A stretch of DNA of 57,417 nt from assembly GCA_022486625.1 (NCBI GenBank), contig JAKVKH010000025.1, positions 1 to 57,417 on the forward strand. Direction: 5' to 3'. The notes under the pieces were generated by a model. The model made no database searches, was not told the origin of the DNA, and worked only from the letters and a program-made list of their open reading frames with translations. Source of the DNA: Butyrivibrio sp. Lineage in GTDB: Bacteria; Bacillota; Clostridia; Lachnospirales; Lachnospiraceae. A program made the position numbers and the translations under genes. How positions within the stretch are numbered: position 1 is the first letter of the stretch; each line of letters starts with the position of its first letter. Below, piece by piece: positions 8,902-18,218 of this stretch.

Positions 8902-11025
8902 TCACCTGACAACAATTCTTACCTCGCTGATATTCATAACTGTAGTGAAAAGATCGTCCTGCTGTCCCTGCCGCTGCGCTCTGATCCTTGCATAGGCATA
9001 AAAGGTTCCTGCCTTCTCATATCTGCAGCTGCCGCAGATCAGTGCATGCTCGCCATCCGCTGACAGATATACGGCATTTTCATCCGGCAGTTCCGTATCT
9101 GCATGTACCTCCGGAATTCCCGTTCTGACCTGCAGATGAACCGGATAAGACGGATCTGCATCAAAAGAAAATTCTGCCCCGGTAAATTTCCCGGTACCCG
9201 AAGGAAGCTCGCACTCTGCTCTGAACCGGACAGTATCTCCTGCACTGATCTCTGCGCGTTTTCCTCCATTTGCCATAAGATCGATGGAAGGCTGAAGTCC
9301 GCCTCTGCCGGCCCCGTTTTCCGGAATATGCACCTGCCCGCCCGTGATTTCATGCTGCGTGGAAGGCGATGGTGCAATTCCCCGTTCTGCCCAGTCCGCA
9401 ACATCCAGAAGTGCCTGATAGAGCTGCGGCAGATAAGTTACGACATCGGTCCAGCCCGGATCCGTATATCCATGGAATGAATGCTCGTTATACCAGAGGC
9501 GGTACAGATCATCCGCCTGTTCTCCGTAATTTTCCTTCACCCTGCCGGCATACCAGTCGGCCATCCACGGGAACGCACTGTCATCTGCAAGAGATGCCAT
9601 GGAAATGACTTTTCCTGACGGTCTGCCTTCCTGCAGGCTTCCCGCGCCGCTCTTTGCAAAGCCGTAACACAGCAGATGTTCTCTCTGCGGATATTTTGGT
9701 GTCCCGTCACTCTCACGGAACTGATCCCATACATGATATTCTGCTTCCGGTACCTGGTGACGATGATAGGTCTGAAGTGCGATGTAATCACTGTTATCCA
9801 GAAATACCCGGTCTCCTGCCTTCAGCTGCGGAATCACTTCATTTCCATCTGCTGTCATAAAGCCGGGGCCCACATACAGTCTTCCTCTGAAAATAACTGC
9901 AATATGCAGAATTTTCCCCGCCTGACTGCCGCTCTCAACCGTTACGGTCAGTCCGGAATCATACGGATCCGCACCGAGATCTGCATCCACCAGAAGATAC
10001 GGATGTCCCGGGTCCGCCTGTGCCATTCTCTTTTTCCATGCGGATGCCACGCCGTTTCTGCCATCGTCTGCAGTTCCCACCGAAAGGCCTGCCTTCTGTG
10101 CCAGTGCAAATTCATCTTCATCTGACTTCAGGCAGATTTCACGGATCGTTGTGTGAATACAGATTCTGTCGCGTCTTGCAGAGCCGCCCGGAACCGCCCC
10201 GAGATACCCGTCCTTTTCCCAGAAATCGGTAAAATAGGACGGATCAGCACCTTTAAGCCCGGGAGCGAGAACAGTCAGCGATCCATCTCCTCCGTCAACA
10301 AAATGAAGCCATGCTTCCGGCGGATATCCCATTGCAGTCACTTCACGGAATGCTTCCTTTTCCTCTTCATTCATGTGGTCTTCAATTCCATTCAGACTTC
10401 CTGCCCTTACCGCCTCGATGATGTCATCCATACGATGCCGCAGAATACGGAGTGCATGTGCCCTGACAAAGATGACGTTGGGAAGTGCTGCAGGACATCC
10501 CGGAACGACCGGCACTGCGCCCTCCCACACTTTCGTCTGCTCAATGCAGGAAAAGGTCTTATATGCGCCGCCTGAGCCGCCGTACACATAGCCGTATACA
10601 TGTGCCTCATACCCCATCTTCTCTCCGGCAACTGTTCTGCAGTACATTGCCGTGCAGGCGCTGGAGCGGTATTTCTGCGAGTAATCTGACGAATTGGCAA
10701 AGGCCTGTGCAGAAGCCATGTTACTCTCGACAAAGGCTGCTCCATGACTTACGGCAAAGGCCACCATATCATCTGCTCCCTTTTTCCCAAGTGATGCCAT
10801 TTCTTCATCCGGTCCCGGGAAGGGGGATAGATACTGAAAAAATCTGCCTTTGAAATCTTCCTTTTTCTCCGGGAAACAGAACGAGAATTTCAGCGCAGTA
10901 TTCTTAAACGCCCCATGAAAATATCTGAACCGGATTCCGGAGGTCACCCTGATTTCATCTGTATCGATATAAGGCTCTGTAAATTCAGTATCTTCCGCCG
11001 GATCATAATATTTTTTCTCTGTCAT
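8902..11025 (-). CDS. Unrecognised 707-residue enzyme with a serine-hydrolase-like GGSGG motif
   Basis: I do not recognise this family with certainty. The start at 11025 overlaps the previous stop as ATGA and has AAAGGA seven bases upstream. The N-terminal half contains GYVYGGSGGAYKTF, with Ser near residue 151. This resembles the nucleophile elbow of alpha/beta hydrolases, and the following VPGCPAALPNV recalls tannase/feruloyl-esterase proteins. A long middle region includes a small beta-rich insertion. Near residues 470-520, SLADDSAFPWMADWY and then NEHSFHGYTDPG offer an acid and histidines in the order expected for a catalytic triad. The C-terminal 100 residues look like a beta-sandwich. 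There is no signal peptide. Its place inside a rhamnosidase/galactosidase operon suggests removal of an acyl or aromatic group from a plant glycoside. That role is a hypothesis. Confidence 0.75.
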   Translation of the reverse strand: MTEKKYYDPAEDTEFTEPYIDTDEIRVTSGIRFRYFHGAFKNTALKFSFCFPEKKEDFKGRFFQYLSPFPGPDEEMASLGKKGADDMVAFAVSHGAAFVESNMASAQAFANSSDYSQKYRSSACTAMYCRTVAGEKMGYEAHVYGYVYGGSGGAYKTFSCIEQTKVWEGAVPVVPGCPAALPNVIFVRAHALRILRHRMDDIIEAVRAGSLNGIEDHMNEEEKEAFREVTAMGYPPEAWLHFVDGGDGSLTVLAPGLKGADPSYFTDFWEKDGYLGAVPGGSARRDRICIHTTIREICLKSDEDEFALAQKAGLSVGTADDGRNGVASAWKKRMAQADPGHPYLLVDADLGADPYDSGLTVTVESGSQAGKILHIAVIFRGRLYVGPGFMTADGNEVIPQLKAGDRVFLDNSDYIALQTYHRHQVPEAEYHVWDQFRESDGTPKYPQREHLLCYGFAKSGAGSLQEGRPSGKVISMASLADDSAFPWMADWYAGRVKENYGEQADDLYRLWYNEHSFHGYTDPGWTDVVTYLPQLYQALLDVADWAERGIAPSPSTQHEITGGQVHIPENGAGRGGLQPSIDLMANGGKRAEISAGDTVRFRAECELPSGTGKFTGAEFSFDADPSYPVHLQVRTGIPEVHADTELPDENAVYLSADGEHALICGSCRYEKAGTFYAYARIRAQRQGQQDDLFTTVMNISEVRIVVR

Positions 11026-13073
11026 TTCTGTTTCCTTTCGCGCTGCGGTATCGTCAAAATCAGGCACTGGTATGGCAGCAGCTGTACCGTTCCGTTTATT
11101 TCATCCTCTGTTTCAATATTCTGATAAGCTCTGTGAACTGTCATTTCTGCCACATCCGCATTAAAGTTCATTATGAACCAGACAGAATCACTTTCTGCAG
11201 CACCTTTCCGTTCTGATACCGCAACCCCTTCCGGAAGGCATGCATCAAATGTGCAGATGATCTGCGTTTCCTGAAACAACCTGTCATAGAAATCTCTGAG
11301 GAAAAAGACGCTGTTCTCAGATGCAATAAAATATGCCTTGCCCTTCCCGTATCTGTTCACAGTAAGTGCCGGATATCCGGCATAAAAATCCTTCTGATAG
11401 GTTGCCAGGACTTCTGCACCTTCTGCATGTACAAGTGCACACAGATCCTTTATCTCATAGCTCTTCCCCTCATAGGAAATCTGATTGTCCATATGTTCCG
11501 GTCTGACATCCGTTTCTTCTGTCCGGATTCCCAGAACATCAGAAAGCGGATGATGGTCCATGAAACACAGATCTGATTCATTTACTTCACCGCTCCAGTA
11601 GGTTGTGACATAGACACCGCCATTTTCCACATACCCGCGGACATTTCCGGCATATTTTCCACGATACATGTAATTGACCGGCGCAATAACCAGTGCATAA
11701 TTTTCCAGACTGTCATCCATATCGACAATATCCACATCAATTCCCTTTTCCCAGAATACCCGGTAGTAATCCATCCACCGGCCCAGATAGTCAAACGGCT
11801 GTACAACCGCCATGGCATCATCTGCCGCCCACCAGTTCTCCCAGTCGAAAACAATCGCAGCCCGCGGTCTGTTGCAGGTGCCTTTCACACGTTCCGAGAT
11901 CTGTTCAAGACGCGCTCCAAGCCGTGACACATCCCGAAATACACGCGTATTGTCTCCGTTTTTGTGATCAATGACCGCGCCATGATATTTCTCAGCGCCT
12001 CCCCTCGACTTTCTCCACTGGAAATACTGCACACTGTCAGAACCGTATGCAATTGCCTGAAGTGATGACAGTTCATGCATTCCGGGCCGTTTCAGGCTGT
12101 TTCTGGGTGCCCAGTTCACGACAGAAGGTGTGCTTTCCATCATCAGGTACGGCTGCTTTTTCAGGCTGCGGGTCAGCGTATGCAGAAACGATGCACGCAT
12201 TGCCATCTCGGATTCATTCTCTGCAAAATGCCAGAACGGATAGTTATCAAGTGACACCAGATCCAGCTCTTTTGCCCACCTGAAATAATCCAGCGGCTTG
12301 AATGCGCCCATAAAATTACACAACGCAGGTGCCGTACTGCCTGTGCGTACTGCGGCAATTTCCTCTTTGCAGAAATCAAGCATCTGATCGCTGATAAAAC
12401 GTTTCCAGTCCAGCTTCAGTCCGTGCATGGTATGTTCACCGTTATCCGAAGGGCTGTGAATCTGACCCCAGTCCGTATAGGTATTACTCCAGAACGTTGT
12501 CCACCAGGCTCTGTTCAGTTCTTCCAGAGAACCATACCGGTTCCTGAGCCATTTACGGAATGATGCTTCACAGTATGGGCAATGGCATCCGATTCCGTCA
12601 TTGTCACCGCCGTATTCATTTGATATATGCCATGCGATCAGTCCCGGATGTCTGCCAAACCTTGCAGACAATGCCTGATCCATTTCGCGTGTCTTCTGCC
12701 GCATGACAGGCGAAGAATAACAGAAATTGTGACGCTGCCCGTGCAGTCTGCAGATTCCGCTTCCTGACATTTTCCGCACTTCTTCATATTTCTCACTCAT
12801 CCAGTGCGGAACTGCGCCGGTCGGTGTTGCCAGAATGGTATAGATTCCGTTTGCATACAGGCGATCCATAATCTCGGACAGCCATTCGAAGTCGTATCTG
12901 CCCTCTTCCGGTTCCAGCTTCGCCCATGCAAAAACGCCCAGTGTCACGCAGTTAATTTTTGCTTCCTTCATATAAGCAATATCAGCCTTCAGGATTTCAG
13001 GGTACTCCAGCCATTGATCTGGATTGTAGTCGCCTCCGTGTATCAGTCTGTCTTTGATCAGTTCTCCTGCCAT
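11022..13073 (-). CDS. GH42 beta-galactosidase (zinc-cysteine type)
   Basis: A 683-residue cytosolic enzyme. The TIM barrel starts with GGDYNPDQW and carries the acid/base Glu153 in HISNEYGG and the nucleophile Glu313 in LMMESTPS, the standard GH42 pair. Cys108, Cys163, Cys165 and Cys168 match the four cysteines that bind zinc in classic GH42 structures. A trimerisation domain and a short C-terminal beta domain follow. It should release terminal beta-galactose from short glycosides. GAGGAG lies upstream of the ATG within an 11-base tandem repeat. It is coupled by ATGA overlap to the unknown hydrolase downstream. A second GH42 at 50564-52630 lacks the zinc cysteines. Confidence 0.95.
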   Translation of the reverse strand: MAGELIKDRLIHGGDYNPDQWLEYPEILKADIAYMKEAKINCVTLGVFAWAKLEPEEGRYDFEWLSEIMDRLYANGIYTILATPTGAVPHWMSEKYEEVRKMSGSGICRLHGQRHNFCYSSPVMRQKTREMDQALSARFGRHPGLIAWHISNEYGGDNDGIGCHCPYCEASFRKWLRNRYGSLEELNRAWWTTFWSNTYTDWGQIHSPSDNGEHTMHGLKLDWKRFISDQMLDFCKEEIAAVRTGSTAPALCNFMGAFKPLDYFRWAKELDLVSLDNYPFWHFAENESEMAMRASFLHTLTRSLKKQPYLMMESTPSVVNWAPRNSLKRPGMHELSSLQAIAYGSDSVQYFQWRKSRGGAEKYHGAVIDHKNGDNTRVFRDVSRLGARLEQISERVKGTCNRPRAAIVFDWENWWAADDAMAVVQPFDYLGRWMDYYRVFWEKGIDVDIVDMDDSLENYALVIAPVNYMYRGKYAGNVRGYVENGGVYVTTYWSGEVNESDLCFMDHHPLSDVLGIRTEETDVRPEHMDNQISYEGKSYEIKDLCALVHAEGAEVLATYQKDFYAGYPALTVNRYGKGKAYFIASENSVFFLRDFYDRLFQETQIICTFDACLPEGVAVSERKGAAESDSVWFIMNFNADVAEMTVHRAYQNIETEDEINGTVQLLPYQCLILTIPQRERKQK

Positions 13074-13080
13074 TTTATAC

Positions 13081-13110
13081 TCCTCTTTATTTCCTCTTTA
13101 TTTCCTCTTT
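13081..13110 (-). repeat. Tandem 11-base repeat carrying the ribosome binding site
   Basis: Read leftward, AGAGGAAATAA occurs twice and then begins a third time as AGAGGAG, immediately before the GH42 start. The repeat spans the last codons and stop of the rhamnosidase gene, giving three stacked Shine-Dalgarno-like sequences. Gain or loss of a unit by slippage would change the spacing between the two genes without damaging either protein. Confidence 0.8.
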
Positions 13111-15770
13111 TTCTCTGTTTTTATTTCTTTCAGTGCCTTTACCGTCTTATATTTCTGTGTAAAGGTTCCGGCGCAAAGATGAATACATTTATCGCGCTCT
13201 TTCCCTGACAGCGGCAGAATCAGATCTGCCTCCGCATCAAACGGAACGGTTACCGTGATCTCAACGTGACTGTCATCCAGAATCTTCCATGCGCTCCGGT
13301 ATGTCCCTGCAGCGCTCTGATACTGCGCCTGCACCTGTCCCAGTTCTGCGATCAGATGCGGATGGATGAGCGCCTTTTTAAATCCGGGCTGTATCTGACT
13401 GATCCCGGTCACGTCCCGGTACATCCATTCCAGAACCGAACCGTAGGCATAGTGGTTGAGGCTGTTCATGCCTGTAGATGAAATGTGCCCCGATTCATCT
13501 ATGCTGTTCCATCTCTCCCAGACAGTTGTTGCCCCCATTCTGATTTCATGGAGCCAGCCCGGATACTGTTCATTTAAAAGAAGCTTTGCTGCAATATCAT
13601 GCATCCCGTTCTCTGTCAGTATCCTGCACATGATCGGTGCCCCGGTGAAACCGCAGTTCAGCAGATATCCACTTTCCCTGAACTTTGCACGGAGTCTTTC
13701 CACCGTTCTGGCCTTTGGCGCCAGATGATGCTGCAAAGTCAGCAGGAGTCCTGTCTGTGTATCGGCGCAGCATCTTCCTTCCGGAGAATAGAACTCATTT
13801 AATATTCTGCGGCGCAGCAGCGCTGCAAGCTCTGTGTATCTGCCTGCATCTTCTGTTCTCTCAAGAAGCAGCGCACTGTCCCTGACGATCTCAGCGCTGT
13901 ACATATAATAAACATCCGCAATGAAAGCCACATCCGTTGCACCGCTTGTAGCGTCCTTTGGCATTCCCGGAATATCAAGTGCCAGCCAGTCCCCGAAATG
14001 AAACGCCCTGCGCCAGCCGAAATCTGATCCGTCTATATTCGTAATATAATCCACCCACGCCTTCATGGAGCCGAACTGCTCACGCAGGATTTCCAGATCT
14101 CCGTAGAACTGATACAGATTCCACGGGATAATCGTCACCGCATCGCCCCAGACAGAGGATCCTGCATCTACTCCGAAAGAAGGAACGGTAAACGGAACAC
14201 CCCCTTTATGCGCCTCCTGTTCCAGATCCATGTCATGCAGAAATTTGCGATAGAACTCATATGTGTCATGCAGATAACTCGCCGTTGCTGAAAAGACCTG
14301 TGTATCCGCTGTCCACCCCATTCGTTCATCTCTCTGCGGACAGTCCGTCGGCACATCCACAAAGTTATCGCGGCATCCCCATTCCACATTGGAAATCAGA
14401 CGGTTTACGAGCCGGTTCCCTGTCGTAAGTGTTCCGGTCTCCTGCAGATCTGACGAAAGTGCAATGGCGGTGATGTCATCGGCCTTCAGCAAAAGTGCTT
14501 CTTCCTTCAGCAGCTTCTTTTTCCTGCCCTTCGCATCCCCCTTCATCTGTGCATCGGTATAGTCGAGGCGATGTCCGCTGTCATGGATATCTCCTGTCAC
14601 CCTGGACGCCTTGATGTAGCGGAAACCGTAAAATGTGAACTTCGGCTGCAGGATATGTGCCTGCCCGTCACTCACATAGATATATTCAGATCTCGCCGTA
14701 CGCAGATTGTCATTGTAGAAATTGCCGTCCTGCAGCACTTCTCCCGTCCGGAAGCGGAGCACCGTCCCCTTCGGTTCATGCACATTGACACGGAATACGC
14801 CGGTAATCTCCTGCCCGAAGTCATATACTGCCTCTCCTGCAGGTGTCGTGATCTTCTGCGGACTAAGCTGCCGTATCTCCCGCACCGGCAGACTGTAACG
14901 GTCTGTCAAAGGCGCCGCCGGCAGATCCCTGCCCGCAGCCTTCTCTGCCTGTTCCTGCGGCATGTCAGGAAGCGTATCATCCACCTGCTCCCCGTCATAG
15001 ATATTTGAAAAGACAATATGACTGCGCGTTACATTCCATGCATCATCCGTGGCAATAACCTGATGCTGACCATTTTCGTAATCCAGATGAATTTCAGCAA
15101 TCAGAAGATATCGTTCTCCGTAATATCCCCGGGATCCCGGTTTACTTAAGAAGCCGAATCTCCCGCTGTACCAGCCGTGTCCCATGGAAACCGCTATGGT
15201 ATTCTCCTTTTGTATCAGCTCCGTAATGTCATACGTCTGTACCTGAAGCCACTTATGATAGTCGTTGCAGTACGGGGTCAGATACTCGTCTCCGACCTTC
15301 CTGCCATTGACCGATGCCTCATAAAGTCCCAGTCCGCAGATATAGAGTCTTGCAGCCTTCAGTTTCTTTCCTTCTGCGGCAAAGGTTCTGCCAAATACCG
15401 GATGGCGCTTTTCCTCCTGCCGACAGGTAATCCACTGTCCGCTCCATGCTTCCTGCATTTTGCCGGTTTCAAAGGAGTTGACACTGCTGTCAATTTTTTC
15501 TCCGGCATCGGTACAGGCTGTAACGGTCCATGTATAAACCGTTCTCGGCGTCAGCACTGCCAGCAGCTGTATTCCCATCCGGTCCGGCCGGGTAAAACCG
15601 GTATCTGCAAGTACTTTTTCTCCGCATTTCAATATGACTCTGGCCTGCGTCTGCTTTTTTCCCTTTGCATGTTCCACATTCCAGGAAAAGGAAAGCGCCC
15701 TCCCCAGATCATATCCAACCGGACCGACAAGATGATTTACCTTACACTGCGTGATTTCTGCTGATGACAT
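13098..15770 (-). CDS. Alpha-L-rhamnosidase, GH78
   Basis: An 890-residue enzyme with the full GH78 layout: N-terminal fibronectin-like region (about 1-105), carbohydrate-binding beta domains (ICGLGLYEASVNG, then GHGWYSGRFG), and the six-hairpin catalytic barrel from about residue 440. The signature FVDVPTDCPQRDERMGWTAD supplies the general acid. TTVWERWNS and GMNSLNHYAYGSV are the usual conserved motifs late in the barrel. There is no signal peptide, so it should remove L-rhamnose from imported glycosides in the cytosol. It is the second gene of the operon, behind the symporter, and ends inside the 11-base repeat that carries the GH42 ribosome binding site. The C-terminus is unusually basic (KEIKTEKKRK). 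Confidence 0.95.
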   Translation of the reverse strand: MSSAEITQCKVNHLVGPVGYDLGRALSFSWNVEHAKGKKQTQARVILKCGEKVLADTGFTRPDRMGIQLLAVLTPRTVYTWTVTACTDAGEKIDSSVNSFETGKMQEAWSGQWITCRQEEKRHPVFGRTFAAEGKKLKAARLYICGLGLYEASVNGRKVGDEYLTPYCNDYHKWLQVQTYDITELIQKENTIAVSMGHGWYSGRFGFLSKPGSRGYYGERYLLIAEIHLDYENGQHQVIATDDAWNVTRSHIVFSNIYDGEQVDDTLPDMPQEQAEKAAGRDLPAAPLTDRYSLPVREIRQLSPQKITTPAGEAVYDFGQEITGVFRVNVHEPKGTVLRFRTGEVLQDGNFYNDNLRTARSEYIYVSDGQAHILQPKFTFYGFRYIKASRVTGDIHDSGHRLDYTDAQMKGDAKGRKKKLLKEEALLLKADDITAIALSSDLQETGTLTTGNRLVNRLISNVEWGCRDNFVDVPTDCPQRDERMGWTADTQVFSATASYLHDTYEFYRKFLHDMDLEQEAHKGGVPFTVPSFGVDAGSSVWGDAVTIIPWNLYQFYGDLEILREQFGSMKAWVDYITNIDGSDFGWRRAFHFGDWLALDIPGMPKDATSGATDVAFIADVYYMYSAEIVRDSALLLERTEDAGRYTELAALLRRRILNEFYSPEGRCCADTQTGLLLTLQHHLAPKARTVERLRAKFRESGYLLNCGFTGAPIMCRILTENGMHDIAAKLLLNEQYPGWLHEIRMGATTVWERWNSIDESGHISSTGMNSLNHYAYGSVLEWMYRDVTGISQIQPGFKKALIHPHLIAELGQVQAQYQSAAGTYRSAWKILDDSHVEITVTVPFDAEADLILPLSGKERDKCIHLCAGTFTQKYKTVKALKEIKTEKKRK

Positions 15771-15805
15771 ACTGACTCCTTCTGCGCATATTCTTCCTTC
15801 ATTTT

Positions 15806-17200
15806 TTATATTTCACTTTTGGATTCTTCATTTTGGACCTTTGCGCGTCTTTCTTCCAGTGTACTACGGATTTCCGGCATTTTCTTTTCCAGTTTATAGG
15901 AAATCATGGTTATCGCCGTAAGCACCCAAAAAACTGCCGGAACAAGGCTGTAAAGCAGACGGATCATCATGATCGCACTACCCGGCTGAGCCGTTGCTGC
16001 TCCCTGTGTTGATGATACAAAACCCGATGCTGCCAGAAGAACACCTGCAAGTCCTGTTGCCAGTGCCGCTCCTACCTTGCTGGCAAAACCGGTTACAGCA
16101 GAAAGTGTCCCTTCCATTCTCTGAATGCCGATATATTCGTTATAATCTGCGCAGTCGATAATCAGAAGTCCTACCAGCATGGTACTTGGTACTGTCCCAA
16201 TTCCGCTGATAAACCCTGCAATACTCAGAAGTGTTACATTGCTTCCTGCAAAGAAATTAATCAGCCCGGCTGCAATGCTGAAAATATTCCCCAGAATAAT
16301 GACCTTTACAGTAGACATCTTCTTAAGTAACTGCGGAATCACAAATGCCAGGGGAAGTGATACCAGCGAAACAAGTGCCAGTACCGACTGTTTGGAAATA
16401 TCACCAACAATGTATGTAAAGTAATAAGTACCGACTCCCAGGTTGGTCGAAAAATTTAGTACCAGCTGTACAAGCGCAAGTGCAAAAATATATCTGTCAT
16501 TTTTAAACAGAATCCCAACATCTTTAAGTGTAACCTTTTCCTTCTTCTGTTCGCTCTGCGTAATCTCTGTATTTGTTTCCGGAACAAAGATAAAGCGAAG
16601 CATACCAAGTGCTGTCATAAAAATTGCTGTTATTCCGATCAGTCTTGACCATCCGGCATGGCTTGTAGCCACACTGCCTACAAGCGTGGGAAATACAACA
16701 TTGAATACTGCAACCCCAACCATGGGTACAATAAATCCAAGAGTTGACAGTTTAACGTACTGTTCATGATATTTAAATGCCCTTACAGTATACGCTGTAC
16801 CATTTGCATTCAAAAAAGTATAAAATATCGCATTTACAAAAATATACATCAGCAGAACCCAGACGTATTTTACGGTTATTGACCAGCCTTCCGGTACTGA
16901 GAACATCAGATACGTACATAGCCAAAGTCCAATTACCGCAAGCTCATAAGGCCTGCCACGGCCGATCTTCGTATTCGTCTTATCGACCAGTACCCCTGCG
17001 ATCAGATCCGTAAATGCATCAATCACCTTGCTGACCACGAGCAGCATGGATACCACTGCAATATTCAATCCAAGTGTATTGGTACAGTACAGGCTCAGGT
17101 ATCCCATAACCATCAGACATACGCCCGTCGATACTCCTCTCAGATTCCATGCAAAAAATTTTACAGGTCCGATTTTCTTCTCGTCTCTTTCCTTTTTCAT
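15806..17200 (-). CDS. GPH-family (MelB-like) glycoside:cation symporter
   Basis: A 464-residue, twelve-helix major-facilitator protein. The N-terminal motif KVIDAFTDLIAGVLVDKTNT, followed by GRGRPYE, is the signature of the glycoside-pentoside-hexuronide symporters, with membrane aspartates that bind the coupling cation. I place the start at 17200, because AAAGGGG lies just upstream; the earlier in-frame start at 17215 would contain it. It is the first gene of the leftward operon and is probably the entry route for the small glycoside that the following hydrolases degrade. The sugar is not readable; relatives carry melibiose, glucuronides, xylosides or isoprimeverose. Confidence 0.92.
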   Translation of the reverse strand: MKKERDEKKIGPVKFFAWNLRGVSTGVCLMVMGYLSLYCTNTLGLNIAVVSMLLVVSKVIDAFTDLIAGVLVDKTNTKIGRGRPYELAVIGLWLCTYLMFSVPEGWSITVKYVWVLLMYIFVNAIFYTFLNANGTAYTVRAFKYHEQYVKLSTLGFIVPMVGVAVFNVVFPTLVGSVATSHAGWSRLIGITAIFMTALGMLRFIFVPETNTEITQSEQKKEKVTLKDVGILFKNDRYIFALALVQLVLNFSTNLGVGTYYFTYIVGDISKQSVLALVSLVSLPLAFVIPQLLKKMSTVKVIILGNIFSIAAGLINFFAGSNVTLLSIAGFISGIGTVPSTMLVGLLIIDCADYNEYIGIQRMEGTLSAVTGFASKVGAALATGLAGVLLAASGFVSSTQGAATAQPGSAIMMIRLLYSLVPAVFWVLTAITMISYKLEKKMPEIRSTLEERRAKVQNEESKSEI

Positions 17201-17377
17201 ATAAACCCCTTTCAATCTGTACCTTCGCCTGCAAGCATTTTCTGTATTTTTATAATTTTTGCCATATACTCACTTGCAGATTTTCTCTTTTTTTGAAGAT
17301 GTTCGTCATTTTCTCCCAATTTATAAACATCTACCCCTTTCATATGTAAATATTGTATAATTCATAGAGGATCTGAT

Positions 17378-17406
17378 ATAGTACAAAAATTCCCGTTTAC
17401 TGTAAA
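17378..17406 (-). promoter_or_regulatory. Candidate promoter of the glycosidase operon
   Basis: Read leftward, TTTACA (17401-17406), a 17-base spacer and TACTAT (17378-17383) resemble a sigma-A promoter, about 180 bases before the symporter start. The divergent AraC gene begins 66 bases to the right, so the regulator could act here. Confidence 0.5.
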
Positions 17407-17471
17407 TTTTTCCGTCGCAGAAATGTTCAGACACTACCTGCGGACGATAAACATGAAAGAGAAAAACTGAT

Positions 17472-18191
17472 ATGGCTGAACTTATTCCGGATGCTGAATC
17501 CCTTGCCCCTGTAAAAAACTATGAACGGGCAACACATATCCCGGTTCTGATCTATACAGAAACTGAAATACCTGCACTTTTTTATCCACAGGATCAGTCG
17601 CCGCTCCATTCTGATCTGTATCTGAACGTCATAAAAAAATGTCGGGAGCAAAAGACACTGATCTACTGGGCCGGTCCTGACGGTCTGATTGCATGCACAC
17701 CGATCATCAACACAGCCAGGAATATCCTTGGTTATCTCCTTATTGACCGCAGTATGACAAATCGCAGCAATGATGGGATAAAAGCAGCTTCTACGCTCCT
17801 TATATGGCTGGCGGAAAATGTCTGCGGACTTCTTCTGTCCAGTATGAAAGCGCAGCAGTATGTGGATAATTTTTATCATATTATTTACAAAGCACTCGAT
17901 AAAACGCCCGGACTTACCGCAGAAACACTTCTGCAACTCTATGTAAATGGTGCCGGTAAAACTACGGTATATCAGATGTTCCACAATTATGTACATATGT
18001 CTGTATCCAAATACATCAATTTCGTCCGGCTTGAAAAAGCAAAAGATCTGCTCAAAGAAACCGACCTTACCGTACGCGAGGTATCGGATAAAGTCGGTTT
18101 CAACGATTATAACTATTTTTGCCGTGTTTTCAAAAAGGAAGTCGGCATGCCGGCAACCATCTTCAGAAGTACCTATAAACTGCAACTTTAG
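17472..18191 (+). CDS. AraC family transcriptional regulator, short sensor form
   Basis: A 239-residue regulator. The C-terminal 100 residues hold two helix-turn-helix units (YVNGAGKTTVYQMFHNY and REVSDKVGFNDYNYFCRVFK). The N-terminal 120 residues are shorter than the usual cupin sensor and read more like a small PAS/GAF-type sensor (NTARNILGYLLIDRSM). An in-frame TGA 18 bases upstream rules out a longer start. The ribosome binding site is weak, which suggests low expression. It is divergent from the symporter-led glycosidase operon and converges on the GH3 gene with a 27-base gap, so it probably activates that operon in response to a sugar. The target is inferred from position. Confidence 0.88.
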   Translation: MAELIPDAESLAPVKNYERATHIPVLIYTETEIPALFYPQDQSPLHSDLYLNVIKKCREQKTLIYWAGPDGLIACTPIINTARNILGYLLIDRSMTNRSNDGIKAASTLLIWLAENVCGLLLSSMKAQQYVDNFYHIIYKALDKTPGLTAETLLQLYVNGAGKTTVYQMFHNYVHMSVSKYINFVRLEKAKDLLKETDLTVREVSDKVGFNDYNYFCRVFKKEVGMPATIFRSTYKLQL

Positions 18192-18218
18192 AAATTTCCG
18201 GTCACGAATAATGATATT

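Noticed and set aside
17427..18185. 252-codon minus-strand frame opposite the second AraC gene
   Set aside because: The plus-strand frame has two clear helix-turn-helix units; the reverse frame has none.
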